Positions 47,418 through 56,322 of a stretch of 64,000 bases of DNA are shown here, piece after piece. Each line of letters begins with the position of its first letter. Positions within the stretch are counted from its first letter, which is position 1. Source of the stretch: Blastobasis lacticolella. Taxonomy: Eukaryota > Arthropoda > Insecta > Lepidoptera > Blastobasidae. A program made the position numbers and the translations under genes. Under the pieces are notes generated by a model. That model was not told the DNA's origin, ran no database searches, and saw only the letters and a list, made by a program, of their open reading frames with translations. The DNA lies in NCBI GenBank assembly GCA_905147135.1, contig LR990059.1:17135001-17199000 (forward strand), written 5' to 3'.

Positions 47418-47590
47418 TTTTTTTATACCACTAAGGCGGCAAACAAGCTTACGGCCTGCCTGATGGTAAACAGTTATCGCAGCCTATGGACATTTGCAAT
47501 ACCAGGGGCATCACCCACGCGTTGCCGACCCCGTAAAAACCTTTTTATCCCTTTCTTGAAGAACTCCATGTTGTACTCTCCAGGTAGTAA
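47418..47590 (+). repeat. Repeat family D copy
   Basis: T run, ataccactaaggcggcaaac, gcctgcctgatggtaaacag, ccaggggcatcacccacgcg, ttgccgaccccgtaaaaacc, ttgtactctccaggtag. Confidence 0.75.
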
Positions 47591-47749
47591 GTGAAATGCG
47601 GTGAAATGATAATGCTATTTTAGCTTTAAGTCCGCCAATGTACTGTTTGTGCATGAAGTATAAATAAATAAATAAATAAATGATAGTGTCGATATGGAAC
47701 GGTAACGAACGATATCGCGGTAGCTACTATTAATCTTCACGTCAACAAT

Positions 47750-48325
47750 ATCTCATCATCTTCACGTCAATACCGCCGTTGTGCTCTCGCTTGCGAGAGC
47801 CCATGGTCCGCCTTGACTATGATCAAGGATTTAGCAGATCAGGTAATTCCAGTGGAGCGACTGCCATCTGACCTCCTGAATCGAGGAGGCTCGCCGGCAT
47901 TGGTTTCGTCACGTGTTGCGTAAGCCGCAGGGATACGTGGGAAATAGGTGCCTGAACCTGCCGGTATGAGGAAAGAGGCCCCGTGAGCGACCCAAGAAGC
48001 GATGGATTGACATCGCTGAGTCGGATGCGAGAGCTAACGGCTTACGACGCGAGGATGCCGAAGACCGTGCGAAGTGAAGAAGAATTTGCAGGAAAGCGGA
48101 CCCTGGCAGGAGCCGGGATAAGCGCTAGGACGATTATGATGACAGCCATCTGACCTCCGTAACCCAGTTTCCAGGGGATCCTGACCAGATTGGATCATGG
48201 TTACACATTCAGTCACACAGCTGACTGTACATAACTCAGAAAAGAGTAATTGGTAAACGGCGACGCTGGGGTTCGAACCCGATACCTCGGGGGTACGAGT
48301 CGAACCCCTGAACCGACCGGTCCCT
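47750..48325 (-). repeat. SINE family B split by a LINE fragment
   Basis: The SINE occupies about 47750-47876 and 48145-48325. The tRNA-like head is in the second part: gggttcgaacccgatacctc and gtacgagtcgaacccctgaa. The duplicated 14-mer gccatctgacctcc (47863-47876 and 48145-48158) brackets the insertion. Confidence 0.8.
47877..48144 (+). pseudogene. RTE-like LINE C-terminal fragment inside SINE B
   Basis: The plus frame reads RHWFRHVLRKPQGYVGNRCL, a stop, then RPKKRWIDIAESDARANG, LRREDAEDRAK, a second stop, then RRICRKADPGRSRDK, ending in GATTATGATGA. This is the C-terminal end of an RTE-type LINE protein. Two in-frame stops show decay, while the 14-bp target duplication is intact. Confidence 0.8.
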
Positions 48326-49227
48326 GGCGCCACAACACTCCCAAATCGCCCAACCAAACTTTCTCTGTGGATTTCAGTTAATAGGATGATAAGGTGGCAT
48401 TATAAACACGTAATTACGGGGCTAGTGACGCGCGCGCCGCTATCGACGTCGATAACCCCGCGAACTGCGACCGTGCGATAAACTTGCGCACACCCGCTGC
48501 AGCGCCGCTGTGCGCCTGCGCGGGCGCTGGGAGTGCCAGGTACTGCAATAATATTTTTGTACTGCAATAATATAACCGGCAGAAAATCGTCGGAAAACTT
48601 CCGACAATTAAAAAAAGAAAAGAAACTTGCTCGGGGTTTTCCGACGTTAACTATATTCCGACATTTCCGACCGAGTTTACTTATATCTAAACTACTGTCC
48701 CGATTTTAATGAAACATAGCTAAATACTATTCGATTACACTGCCTTCGCCACTTAGAAATCTGTCAATCCGTTCAGGAGCTACATGCCACAGGCAGACAC
48801 ACATTTCATTCCTCTCGATAAATATATAAAGAAAGAGGTGAGTAATAAAGGTAGCTTGTGACAGTGTACATTAAGTTTTAAATAAATAACTCCTTGGAAA
48901 ACGTATATGTTTCCTCGTTGGTCAATTATCTAAATAATTACCAACGAAGCTTGGGCAACTATGTAATTGTAATGATATAAGTAATTTCTTAACAAAATGT
49001 ATAATAGATGTCTGCTGAGTATTGTAGTTTTAATAGAAAGAATCATACTGAGTGTGAAAATTAAAGCTAGATATGATTCACTTATGTATGTTTAGGGTTA
49101 TCCCTAAACCTGTAATTATGATTGGATCTGCTTACGAAAAATCTATTACGATACATATACCTGGTAACATTATAAAACTGACGAATTTATTTTTTGTCTT
49201 CATTACCAAATTGATTTTATTAGACTT

Positions 49228-49345
49228 CCACACTAGACAATCTGATGGTCCAATCAGATTGACAATTGAATTGTCTACAATCAAATTGTCCGTCAAGATG
49301 AGACAATTTGATTGGCAATCTAGTCAGATTGTATGTAAAATTGTG
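49228..49345. repeat. Cluster of nested ACAATYTGAT inverted repeats
   Basis: caatctgat/atcagattg, gacaattgaattgtc, and caatcaaattgtc/gacaatttgattg all fall within about 120 bp and could fold into several hairpins. It looks like a collapsed foldback MITE. Confidence 0.5.
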
Positions 49346-49820
49346 TCGTCGCGATGGATGCCTCTTTAAAAATCCAAGAAAGAAACTTACGCCCGATTGC
49401 AAAGAACTTTGGTGACGCTCAAGTTAGCACCATAAGATATTCCTAACCATTGAGCTGCCATAAAATTATTGTCAAAAAGTTAACAGTGACATAGCAAGTT
49501 TTGTTTTCACTTAAAGGCTGGTGTTGTTGCAATGCTCTTTATTGTTAGGAATATCTTTAATTAGATTTTTAAGTGGTATAACATACTTTCGCGAGTGAAG
49601 ATCGCGAAAATTCGCACAAGAGTGGGAGAATCATAATTAAAACATAAAAATAAATGAAGTACCTGCGAAAAGCAAGTGTAACTAAATTTTGTCATATTCC
49701 GTGAACAATTTAAGCAACGCTATCTAGCTAGACATTTTAGGAACTAAGGAAAGTTTCTACTATATAGGGGTATACCCCTATAACTTAGGGGTATAACCCA
49801 TAGGTTTGGTTACGAAAACA

Positions 49821-49888
49821 AAAATTAAAATTCATCAAACCCGGGACCTCTACGTAGCAAATCGATACGTTGACCATTGAGCCTGACG
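49821..49888 (-). repeat. SINE family A head fragment
   Basis: aaaattaaaattcatcaaac, ccgggacctctacgtagcaa, gttgaccattgagcctg: the head region only, with the B box damaged. Confidence 0.55.
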
Positions 49889-50164
49889 TATGTGGTCGTG
49901 AAAGAAAGAAAAAAATTTGTTTCTATTTCCAAAATAATTCACCTGGCCCTCCCTAACGTCACAATACGTGTTACCTAATGTTTCATGCATACATACGCAC
50001 GCCCGTGTTCCATTGGAGCATGCAGAGAGAGTGCCACAAGCTACGGTGCTGGTTAATATTTCTGTGAATTTCTAGGACAACCGGTATTGACGCCAGGTTA
50101 AATATGTTTTTGACCTTAATCAGCTGATCAAGCCTACAAGGACAATTAAACAGCTGCAATAGTT

Positions 50165-50835
50165 AGGAGCGTCGGTGGTCGAATGGTTAAGGTATCGGAG
50201 AGGTACCAGGTTCGAATCCTTTATTTATTTCGTTCAGTTCGAATATTTGATTCTTATCTGAGTTATATACATTAGTTGAATGCTAACCGATGAAAACATC
50301 GTGAAAAAACAACATTCAGAATTAATGTGTTACCACGATCCAATCTGGTCAGATTCCCCTGGTAGCAGGTCAGATGGCAGTCGCTCCACTTTTTTTTTAT
50401 GTCATACGGTATACAAACAGGCAAGCGGGCCACCTGATGGAAAGTGGCACCACTGCCTATAGACATTAGCAACACCAAGAGTATCGCCAATGCGTTGCCC
50501 GCCTCTATAAGACGTTGCTCTGCCAGTAAAAAGACAAATGCCCCTCTACTGCCAAAGCCACGGTTCCCCAAATCCCCACCCCATGGAGCACTGGAGACCT
50601 TACTCACCGGCAGAAACACAATACTATTTGAAAGAGTATTGTTTAGCTACGGTATTCTGTACGGTGGAGATACTTCTCCAATCGGGCGGCTCCAATTCGA
50701 ACGGGATACCCCACCATGCCCTACCTCTCTTAAAATTATTAGATCTGCCAAATCCTTAATCATGGCCCAGGCGGACCCCGGCCCCCGCGAAAGCACAACC
50801 GGTACATTAACGTCAAGATGATTATTATTTTTGTT
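50165..50835 (+). repeat. SINE family B, full copy split by D2
   Basis: The most informative family B copy. The head at 50168-50220 has an A box (TGGTCGAATGG) and a B box (GGTTCGAATCC). The body follows (accgatgaaaacatcgtga; ccacgatccaatctggtcag), then family D2 (50393-50741), then the 3' end (aatcatggcccaggcggacc) and the tail acgtcaagatgattattatt. It shows that B is a tRNA-derived SINE ending in a GAT/ATT-rich tail. Confidence 0.8.
50393..50741 (+). repeat. Repeat family D2, full copy
   Basis: T run, atgtcatacggtatacaaac, gccacctgatggaaagtggc, ccaatgcgttgcccgcctct, gagcactggagaccttactc, and ggataccccaccatgcccta at the end. It is inserted in SINE B. Confidence 0.75.
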
Positions 50836-50866
50836 TAATCATCGCACGATCGCCGCTACAACAACA

Positions 50867-51070
50867 ATGGCTATCACGAGCCGAGTGCGATTTATTATCG
50901 GGTTATCTGTATTGATAATATTAATTACACAAGTGAATGGAGAGATGACGCGCGCGGCGACCCGCGATGACCTGCGGTCATGCGAGTTAATCGACAAGTC
51001 GACAACGCACGTCACAGCACTAGCTATGATTCGCGAGCGGGGGTTTTCTCTTGATCATTTTTTATTGTGA
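50867..51070 (+). CDS. Possible small secreted peptide (weak call)
   Basis: A 67-codon frame starting at an ATG in a strong insect start context (ACAACAATGG). The first 25 residues look like a signal peptide: MAITSR, then a hydrophobic stretch VRFIIGLSVLIILITQ, then VNG as a possible cleavage site. The remainder (EMTRAATRDDLRSCELIDKS and onward) has one cysteine and no family I recognise. It lies in Poxm intron 1, on the opposite strand, right after a SINE tail. It may be chance; there is no promoter or conservation evidence. Confidence 0.15.
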   Translation: MAITSRVRFIIGLSVLIILITQVNGEMTRAATRDDLRSCELIDKSTTHVTALAMIRERGFSLDHFLL

Positions 51071-51359
51071 GGCATGGATTACGCTAATTTTATTGTAATA
51101 ACCTGGTCTGCCGAATGCCGCCCATTGGATTGGAACTGGCGTTAATTTATGGAGGTTGATGAATGTGGAAGAAACGAGAGAGATTTGTCAGGACCGTAGC
51201 AAAGTGACGGTTTGTGACCACAAACTTATCTGACCCGGTGGCCAAAAGTGGAACTATGTGTCACCATTGTGAAATATCAGTTTGTTGTCAACAACAGCGC
51301 CGCTATCACCAGATTAGATAAGCCTGTGGCAACGCGGATGTAGTATCGTTGATACGATT

Positions 51360-51610
51360 CGTGGATTTCTGATTTTTTGGAAATCCCGTTATTCGTATCA
51401 CGATCCGTGAGTCCTACACACTCGATAAATATCGTGATCCAGGGTCGTAATCGGCGGATGCTGAAGCTCGATATTTATCGTGATACGTGGATCACAGGAT
51501 TTCTAGAAAATCAGAAATCCATGATCCGTATCGCGACATATATCTGTGATCCGTATCACGATCCCTGAGTCCTACACACTCAATAAATATCGTGATCCAG
51601 GGCCGCTATC
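51360..51610. repeat. Cluster of ATCGTGATCC direct and inverted repeats
   Basis: A block tcacgatccNtgagtcctac, acactcRataaatatcgtga, tccagggYcg appears at about 51400-51449 and 51556-51605. Between them lie inverted pieces: ctcgatatttatcgtgatac and gtggatcacaggatttctag, agaaatccatgatccgtatc. The stretch can pair with itself extensively. Confidence 0.65.
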
Positions 51611-52039
51611 CCCGTCTCACGACAAACCTATCGAGCGTCTAGCGTCCGCCTTATTGCTTATGTGATTTCAGTGCTATCAAATCTTCTTCAACATAATACA
51701 AATTTTCTTATAACTTTCGGAAATCTACCGTACACTTTTCCAGAAACTTTCTATCTTGTTCGACCATTCTTGAAACGATCTTTCTGCAGTGGTTTTCTAG
51801 AGCCGGTACGGCTTTGGAGACGAGAAACGATCCTTTGCCTTACACCTGTCTCTATTTCTTCTATCTACTATACATAGTATAAATTTTAAAGTCGCTTTCT
51901 GTATGTAACTCTTCCTAAACCATACGCAACGAATTTTGATGTAGTTTCCACCATCAGAGAATTTCTTCCGGAAGGTTTATATGTATAAAAATTTATGGAG
52001 GTAAGTACGTATAACAGATCGGCATATTATGTTAGGGAA

Positions 52040-52160
52040 CAACTGTCTAGCCATGCCATCCCCTTCAGGTCAGGAGAGCCGAGAGGCCAGCCCAAGAAGC
52101 GATGGTTTGAGTGCCGACAAACTCATCACCAAAGATGCCGAAGAGCGAACGAAATAAATA
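52040..52160 (+). mobile_element. LINE C-terminal fragment
   Basis: GQPKKRWFE in one frame and DKLITKDAEERTK in the next, with an AATAAATAAATAAATAA tail. It is close to the fragment at 43930-44165 but frameshifted. Confidence 0.6.
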
Positions 52161-52170
52161 AATAAATAAT

Positions 52171-52399
52171 CGTGGACAAATTCACACAGCGCCATCTAGC
52201 CCCAAACTAAGCAAAGCTTGTACTATGGGTGCTAGCTAACTGATATACTACTTATATGCTTTTAAATACATAATTATACATATAACACCCAGACCCGTAA
52301 CAGAAATTAAAATTCATCATTTAAATTTCTGCCCGGCCGGGAACCCGGGACCTCTTGTGTGGCTGACTGGCATGTTGGCCACTGAACCACTCAGGTCGA
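52171..52399 (-). repeat. tRNA-derived SINE, family A
   Basis: Full reverse copy: cacagcgccatctagcccca, then ctgcccggccgggaacccgg (B box damaged), gttggccactgaaccactca. Its left end touches the LINE tail above. Confidence 0.8.
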
Positions 52400-52850
52400 A
52401 ATGGAACAGGAAAAGTAGGAAGACACTATTGGGTATGTTTTTTTATTCTACGCAGTGACAGCCTGATGGTAAGCGGTAACTATCGCACATACAATTTACG
52501 ATTCATGCATTTACAAATGAACATGCAGAATTGCAGGTATTCGATATGTAATAGTATGTATTGGGTATTCTGAAAATTCACTATTAGTATAGTCTTTCAA
52601 ACAAAAACAATATGCCCTGTGTAGTAGTAGTTAAGCGATAGATTCATCGCGGGCTCTGAATGGTCAAAGGTACATGTCAAGCTCTTTGGGTCAGAGCATT
52701 TGTTTCCACTTCTTCACACACTATCCATTTAATCTACATTTACATATTGCCCGACGATAATGTATAGTATTCATATTGTTGAAGTGTAGATAGTAATTAA
52801 TCACTTGGCGTATTGTATGTAGCTTGTCATTATTTACTGGTATCGGTCAT

Positions 52851-52949
52851 GAATAATGCACGTCGGCTAGTTTCGGCTTCGTATTTACTCACACTCGTGC
52901 GACAGAGACGACGCTCTACGAATCCGAACTATCCGATGTGAATTATTTA
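52851..52949. mobile_element. MITE family I, full copy
   Basis: About 99 bp. The left arm, gaataatgcacgtcggctag, pairs with the reverse complement of tatccgatgtgaattatt on the right. The centre has cactcgtgcgacagagacga. Confidence 0.65.
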
Positions 52950-52969
52950 CGGCCGATAACTGTACAATG

Positions 52970-53220
52970 GCCGTGTGGTGTCCGGCAGAGTAGAATAGCA
53001 CCAATCCCTTCACTCATGGGTGTCGTACAAGGCGACTAATGTTTTCGAGGAAAAAGATCAAGAGTCTCCGTAGTCTGGAGAATGGGCAGCAGCATTTTCC
53101 ATTGTTATATTTAAACACTGCGATCTCCAACCCGCCTGCCAAGCGTGGAGATTATGGCAACAATCCCCCTTTCGTGGGAGAGGCCCTAAGTCCTGCAGTG
53201 GACTGTTACGGGCTGTGATG
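52970..53220 (+). repeat. Repeat family C, full copy
   Basis: gccgtgtggtgtccggcaga to gcagtggactgttacgggct and GTGATG. It is close to the copies at 16749-17001 and 58984-59234, so the family spread fairly recently. Confidence 0.75.
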
Positions 53221-53404
53221 TGACTGTACAATGCTCGGCTGTTATAAATACTGCTCTTATTAATCACTTTGTGCAATAAAAATGAAATAACTGACGCACA
53301 ATAAATATCGCCCGAAATGAAACGACCTCCCGAATCTCCACACCACACCATCGGCTCCCTAACACCTTTGCCACGGGTAAAAGGCTGATAATGTTTTTTA
53401 ACTC

Positions 53405-54010
53405 ATATGCTAGTGATATTCAATTGAGCCTCAATTGCGTCTATAATACGATTGAGCGAAGTTTACGATCGAAATTGGGTATTCTGCAAAAACTGTCAAC
53501 TGTTCTTACCATCAGGCAAAAATATAAAAAGAACTTTCATGTATCAATCTTCTTTTAGCTATCAAATCTTGACACTCAGTTGATCGGTATTGGGTTCGCC
53601 ATCTAAGCTCTACCGACAGGCCGTTTTACTGACTGACCACACTGCAGCTCAAAATACGCTGCCGCTGCGTTTACGCCACTCATCGGCTCAGCGTCACTTT
53701 TGAGAGACCGACAGCACCTACGAGACAGTTGCGTAGAAGCATAGCTGGTTATGGTCTTCAATAAAGCAAAGGGGTTTTCTCAACGCTGTATAAGACACGT
53801 CGTTATGGTCGCGTCCATAAGACGCCATGCACTTCTCGAGATTTTAACGCAGCTAGCTTCGGTCAGCCCTTTAGTGCATCGAGCTACAATCAGACTAGCA
53901 AATAATCCAATTACAGTTCAATGGAATGGCACTGGCCTTTTTATAGTAGAATACCAAAAAACGAGTCAAACTTCCTTTTAATATCCAATTGAGATTCAGT
54001 TCGTAAATTG
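53405..54010. repeat. Two repeat family F pieces
   Basis: At 53405-53480: ttgagcctcaattgcgtcta, gggtattctgcaaaaactgt. At 53890-54010: ccaattacagttcaatggaa, agtagaataccaaaaaacga, tatccaattgagattcag. The DNA between them is not recognised. Confidence 0.45.
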
Positions 54011-54182
54011 GCATCTATATATCATCTGTTATAGTATCGATCATGGATAGTTAGCCCATCATCTGAAAGACAGCAGTGGGCATAGGCCTCCCCCAGGTGG
54101 CCATATTTCTGGGTGATTTTTGTTAGGTATATATTTTATCCGCAAAAAAACATGAGTAGTAATCAAGCCTCCAGTTAGAAGG

Positions 54183-54275
54183 TTTTATTTCACGCAGTTT
54201 GTTTTGTTATACCTATCATTTACTGTTTTGTTATATTATAACAAAACAGTAAATGCTTGCGTAATAAATAGGTAA
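54183..54275. mobile_element. Foldback element with perfect 19-bp core
   Basis: CATTTACTGTTTTGTTATA at 54217-54235 is followed after a single T by its exact reverse complement (54237-54255). Weaker pairing continues outward: tttatttcacgcag against the complement of ttgcgtaataaa, and acctat against ataggt. Confidence 0.65.
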
Positions 54276-54975
54276 TATTAAATAGGAAGTAAGAATGGTA
54301 AAATTGGCGGCCGCCGATACACGGGTTTCGTGGGCTAGGCATACAATAACCGAACAGGAGCTAAGTAATGTAAACACGAATTATAATTTGCTTTTTGGAA
54401 TTGAATGCATGAGCGAAATTACATTTTGTACCAACTGTTTGTTTGCGTTGTAAACGAACTGAGCGTGGATGTATTATATTAATAAAAAGAATAAAACTCT
54501 TGAACAAAGTAGAAATCCGTCATAAAATTGAATACTTAGATTAGTTTATGAACTTTATCGTTCTGGTTATCTGGTAATTTGTGTCCTGCGGTACACAGAA
54601 ATTATTAGAACTGAATAAACATTAACAAATGGTATCGGGATAAGTGGATACGAACCCGATTTGGGTAATTAAAGTATTTAAGCTACGAATAGATATGTAG
54701 GTGTACATGTATAAGAGCGAATAGAGTATATATTTTTTCTTATACTAATAAGTAATAGCTAGATTTAATTTGGCACAATATGAATACTCTTTGAATAAAA
54801 AGAGTACGAAGTCACAGTTTCAGATGATGTCGATTCCGGGACAGGTTAAAGTTACTCCAAATAATCATAAAGCCCTGGTTCCTGACTTTTTCAGACACCA
54901 GCAACTTAATTTTAGTTAGAACTGAAGGGCGACAAAGAAATAGTGTTAAAAAAATGTGTTTAAAATACAACTGAC

Positions 54976-55054
54976 CAGCATCCATGGCGTACGAGGCGGC
55001 GGCGGCGGCGGCGTGCAGCGCGCCGTACTCCTTGCCCTCCATGCCTCCAAGCAT
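54976..55054 (-). CDS. Poxm: Pox meso, coding exon 1
   Basis: It encodes residues 1-26 and the first base of codon 27. The peptide begins MLGGMEGKEYGALHAAAAAA and ends SYAMDA. An in-frame TGA lies three codons upstream of the ATG (TGA TTT ACG ATG), which fixes 55054 as the first possible start. The donor G|GTCAGT is phase 1, matching the exon 2 acceptor across the 32.8-kb intron. Evidence is the phase match, splice signal, upstream stop and position in a CpG-rich block. There is no known domain here, since Pax N-termini are variable. A different first exon elsewhere is possible, so the link is an inference. Confidence 0.65.
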
Positions 55055-55500
55055 CGTAAATCACTCACTGTCGTCCGCGCGCATGCGTCCCGGCGGCGCT
55101 CCGACCCGCCACTGCGGCGGCCAGCGCTCGCGGCGCCCGCGCAGCCGGAGCCCCGCCCCGCGCCGCCATTGGCGCGGATCGCCCAATCGCCGCGCTTCAT
55201 TTCGACCGCGTTCCTTTTTCCGTTTCGCGTTCTATTTGAAGCGTGTTGATGTATCGCCGGCGCGCTCACCACGAATTTGTGTTCTATGGTGAGGTTGCTT
55301 AGGTCGAGATTGTGTCCGGTGCGCGAGCAGTAATATCTCTGTTTTCCCGCTCGGTCGGATGCGCTCGGGCAGGCGCGCGACGAGGCCGGCGGAAAGCGTC
55401 GCCCTTCGTCGCGCTCCAGTAGGGCTGCGCGCGCGCAGGGCGGGGCGCTATGTGCCGGCTATGTGCCGCCCGCGCCGGTACCCGTGTACACGCTTTGTAA
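55055..55500 (-). promoter_or_regulatory. Poxm: CpG-rich promoter/5' UTR zone of Poxm
   Basis: This is a strong CpG-dense stretch immediately upstream of the start codon, unlike the AT-rich DNA on both sides. It holds an exact TGCGC-GC-GCGCA at 55426-55437 and a near match (CGCGCATGCGTC) at about 55078. No TATA box was identified. Apparent Arg/Pro-rich frames on both strands are by-products of composition. The transcription start was not located. Confidence 0.45.
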
Positions 55501-56081
55501 TTGATATTTTACGTTCGAAATGTTTATTAGGTATTAGCTTACACTTGTAATTACATTTCAGAGTTGTTTCCTCGTGATACGGGGAAATGTACTTCCCTTT
55601 ATTGATTATGTCATGTGTTTCGCTCTCTTGCTGGGTTGGAGGCGGTTTTTTGTTGTATTAAGTAATTCGTTATAGTATAATATTGGATGTTGGTGGTAGT
55701 TATTTAGGTGTAATACAATATTTGATAACATTTAGTTCTTAGAAATTACCTAGGTGCCCGTGTGTAGGATTTTAGTGTTTGTTTGAATACTGGAAAATTC
55801 CTCTCATATTTTACGTAGGCGAAATATGAAGCCAGCGGTCTGAAGGAAAAGGTATCACAGAATGAACATTAACCTAATGGAAATGGCATATGAAAGACAT
55901 CAACGCGATGCTTCTATAAGCTGCCATACAAAAGACATCAACGCGCCTTTCTCCATTTTGTATCAATGATCACTGCGTTTTCACCCGCATGCTATCGAAG
56001 CCCAGCATTCAGGTGTCCCGCGGGATTCTGATATATTTCCGGGATAGGTATAAAGTATCCACTTACTTAGCCTCACTCACT
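55501..56081. other. Upstream flank, nothing recognised
   Basis: AT-rich. A direct repeat of gacatcaacgcg occurs at 55897 and 55932, about 35 bp apart. No gene recognised. Confidence 0.45.
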
Positions 56082-56322
56082 ATGGTGTCCGGCAAAGTAT
56101 AATAGTACCAACCCCTTTCGTGGGTGTTGTACAAGGCGACTAATGTTTTCGAGGCAAAAGACCTAGTCTCCGTAGGCTGAAAAATGAACAGCAGCGTTTT
56201 CCATTGTTATATTTATAACACTGCGATCTCCAACCCGCGTGCTAAGCGTGGAGATTATGGCAATAACCTCTCCTTTTGTGGAGCCCTAAGTTCTGCAGTG
56301 GACTGTTATGGGCTGTGATTAT
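56082..56322 (+). repeat. Repeat family C copy
   Basis: atggtgtccggcaaagtata, aaggcgactaatgttttcga, ctccaacccgcgtgctaagc, gcagtggactgttatgggct. Complete, mildly diverged. Confidence 0.7.

Larger units (their letters stand above)
22131..54975 (-). other. Poxm: Pox meso intron 1 (32.8 kb)
   Basis: Both ends are canonical (donor G|GTCAGT at 54975, acceptor at 22131) and both are phase 1, so exons 1 and 2 join in frame as ...YAMDA-G-DPSGG.... No other host gene was recognised inside it. It holds most of the mobile DNA in the window, plus CpG-rich blocks with few repeats at about 26,200-27,850, 29,370-31,140, 32,260-32,800, 33,580-33,740 and 34,380-34,500. Stretches not given their own entry hold nothing I can identify. 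Confidence 0.75.
19394..55054 (-). other. Poxm: Pox meso (Pax1/9-class) gene span
   Basis: Five coding exons: 54976-55054, 21980-22130, 21353-21485, 20148-20396, 19394-19477. Lengths 79, 151, 133, 249 and 84 nt sum to 696 nt, giving 231 residues plus a stop. Introns are 32,845, 494, 956 and 670 bp with phases 1, 2, 0 and 0; every junction is GT/AG. The paired domain spans residues 45-171. There is no homeodomain, and I see no octapeptide after the paired domain. The paired-domain sequence and absence of a homeodomain point to Pax1/9-Poxm, a nuclear transcription factor known in flies from mesoderm development. The predicted protein is shorter than the fly homologue (about 370 residues as I recall), so further exons or isoforms are possible. 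Confidence 0.85.

Noticed and set aside
54946..55292. Arg/Pro/Ala-rich frames on both strands near exon 1
   Set aside because: Produced by CpG-rich composition; only the minus-strand frame from 55054 has a matching splice site and phase.
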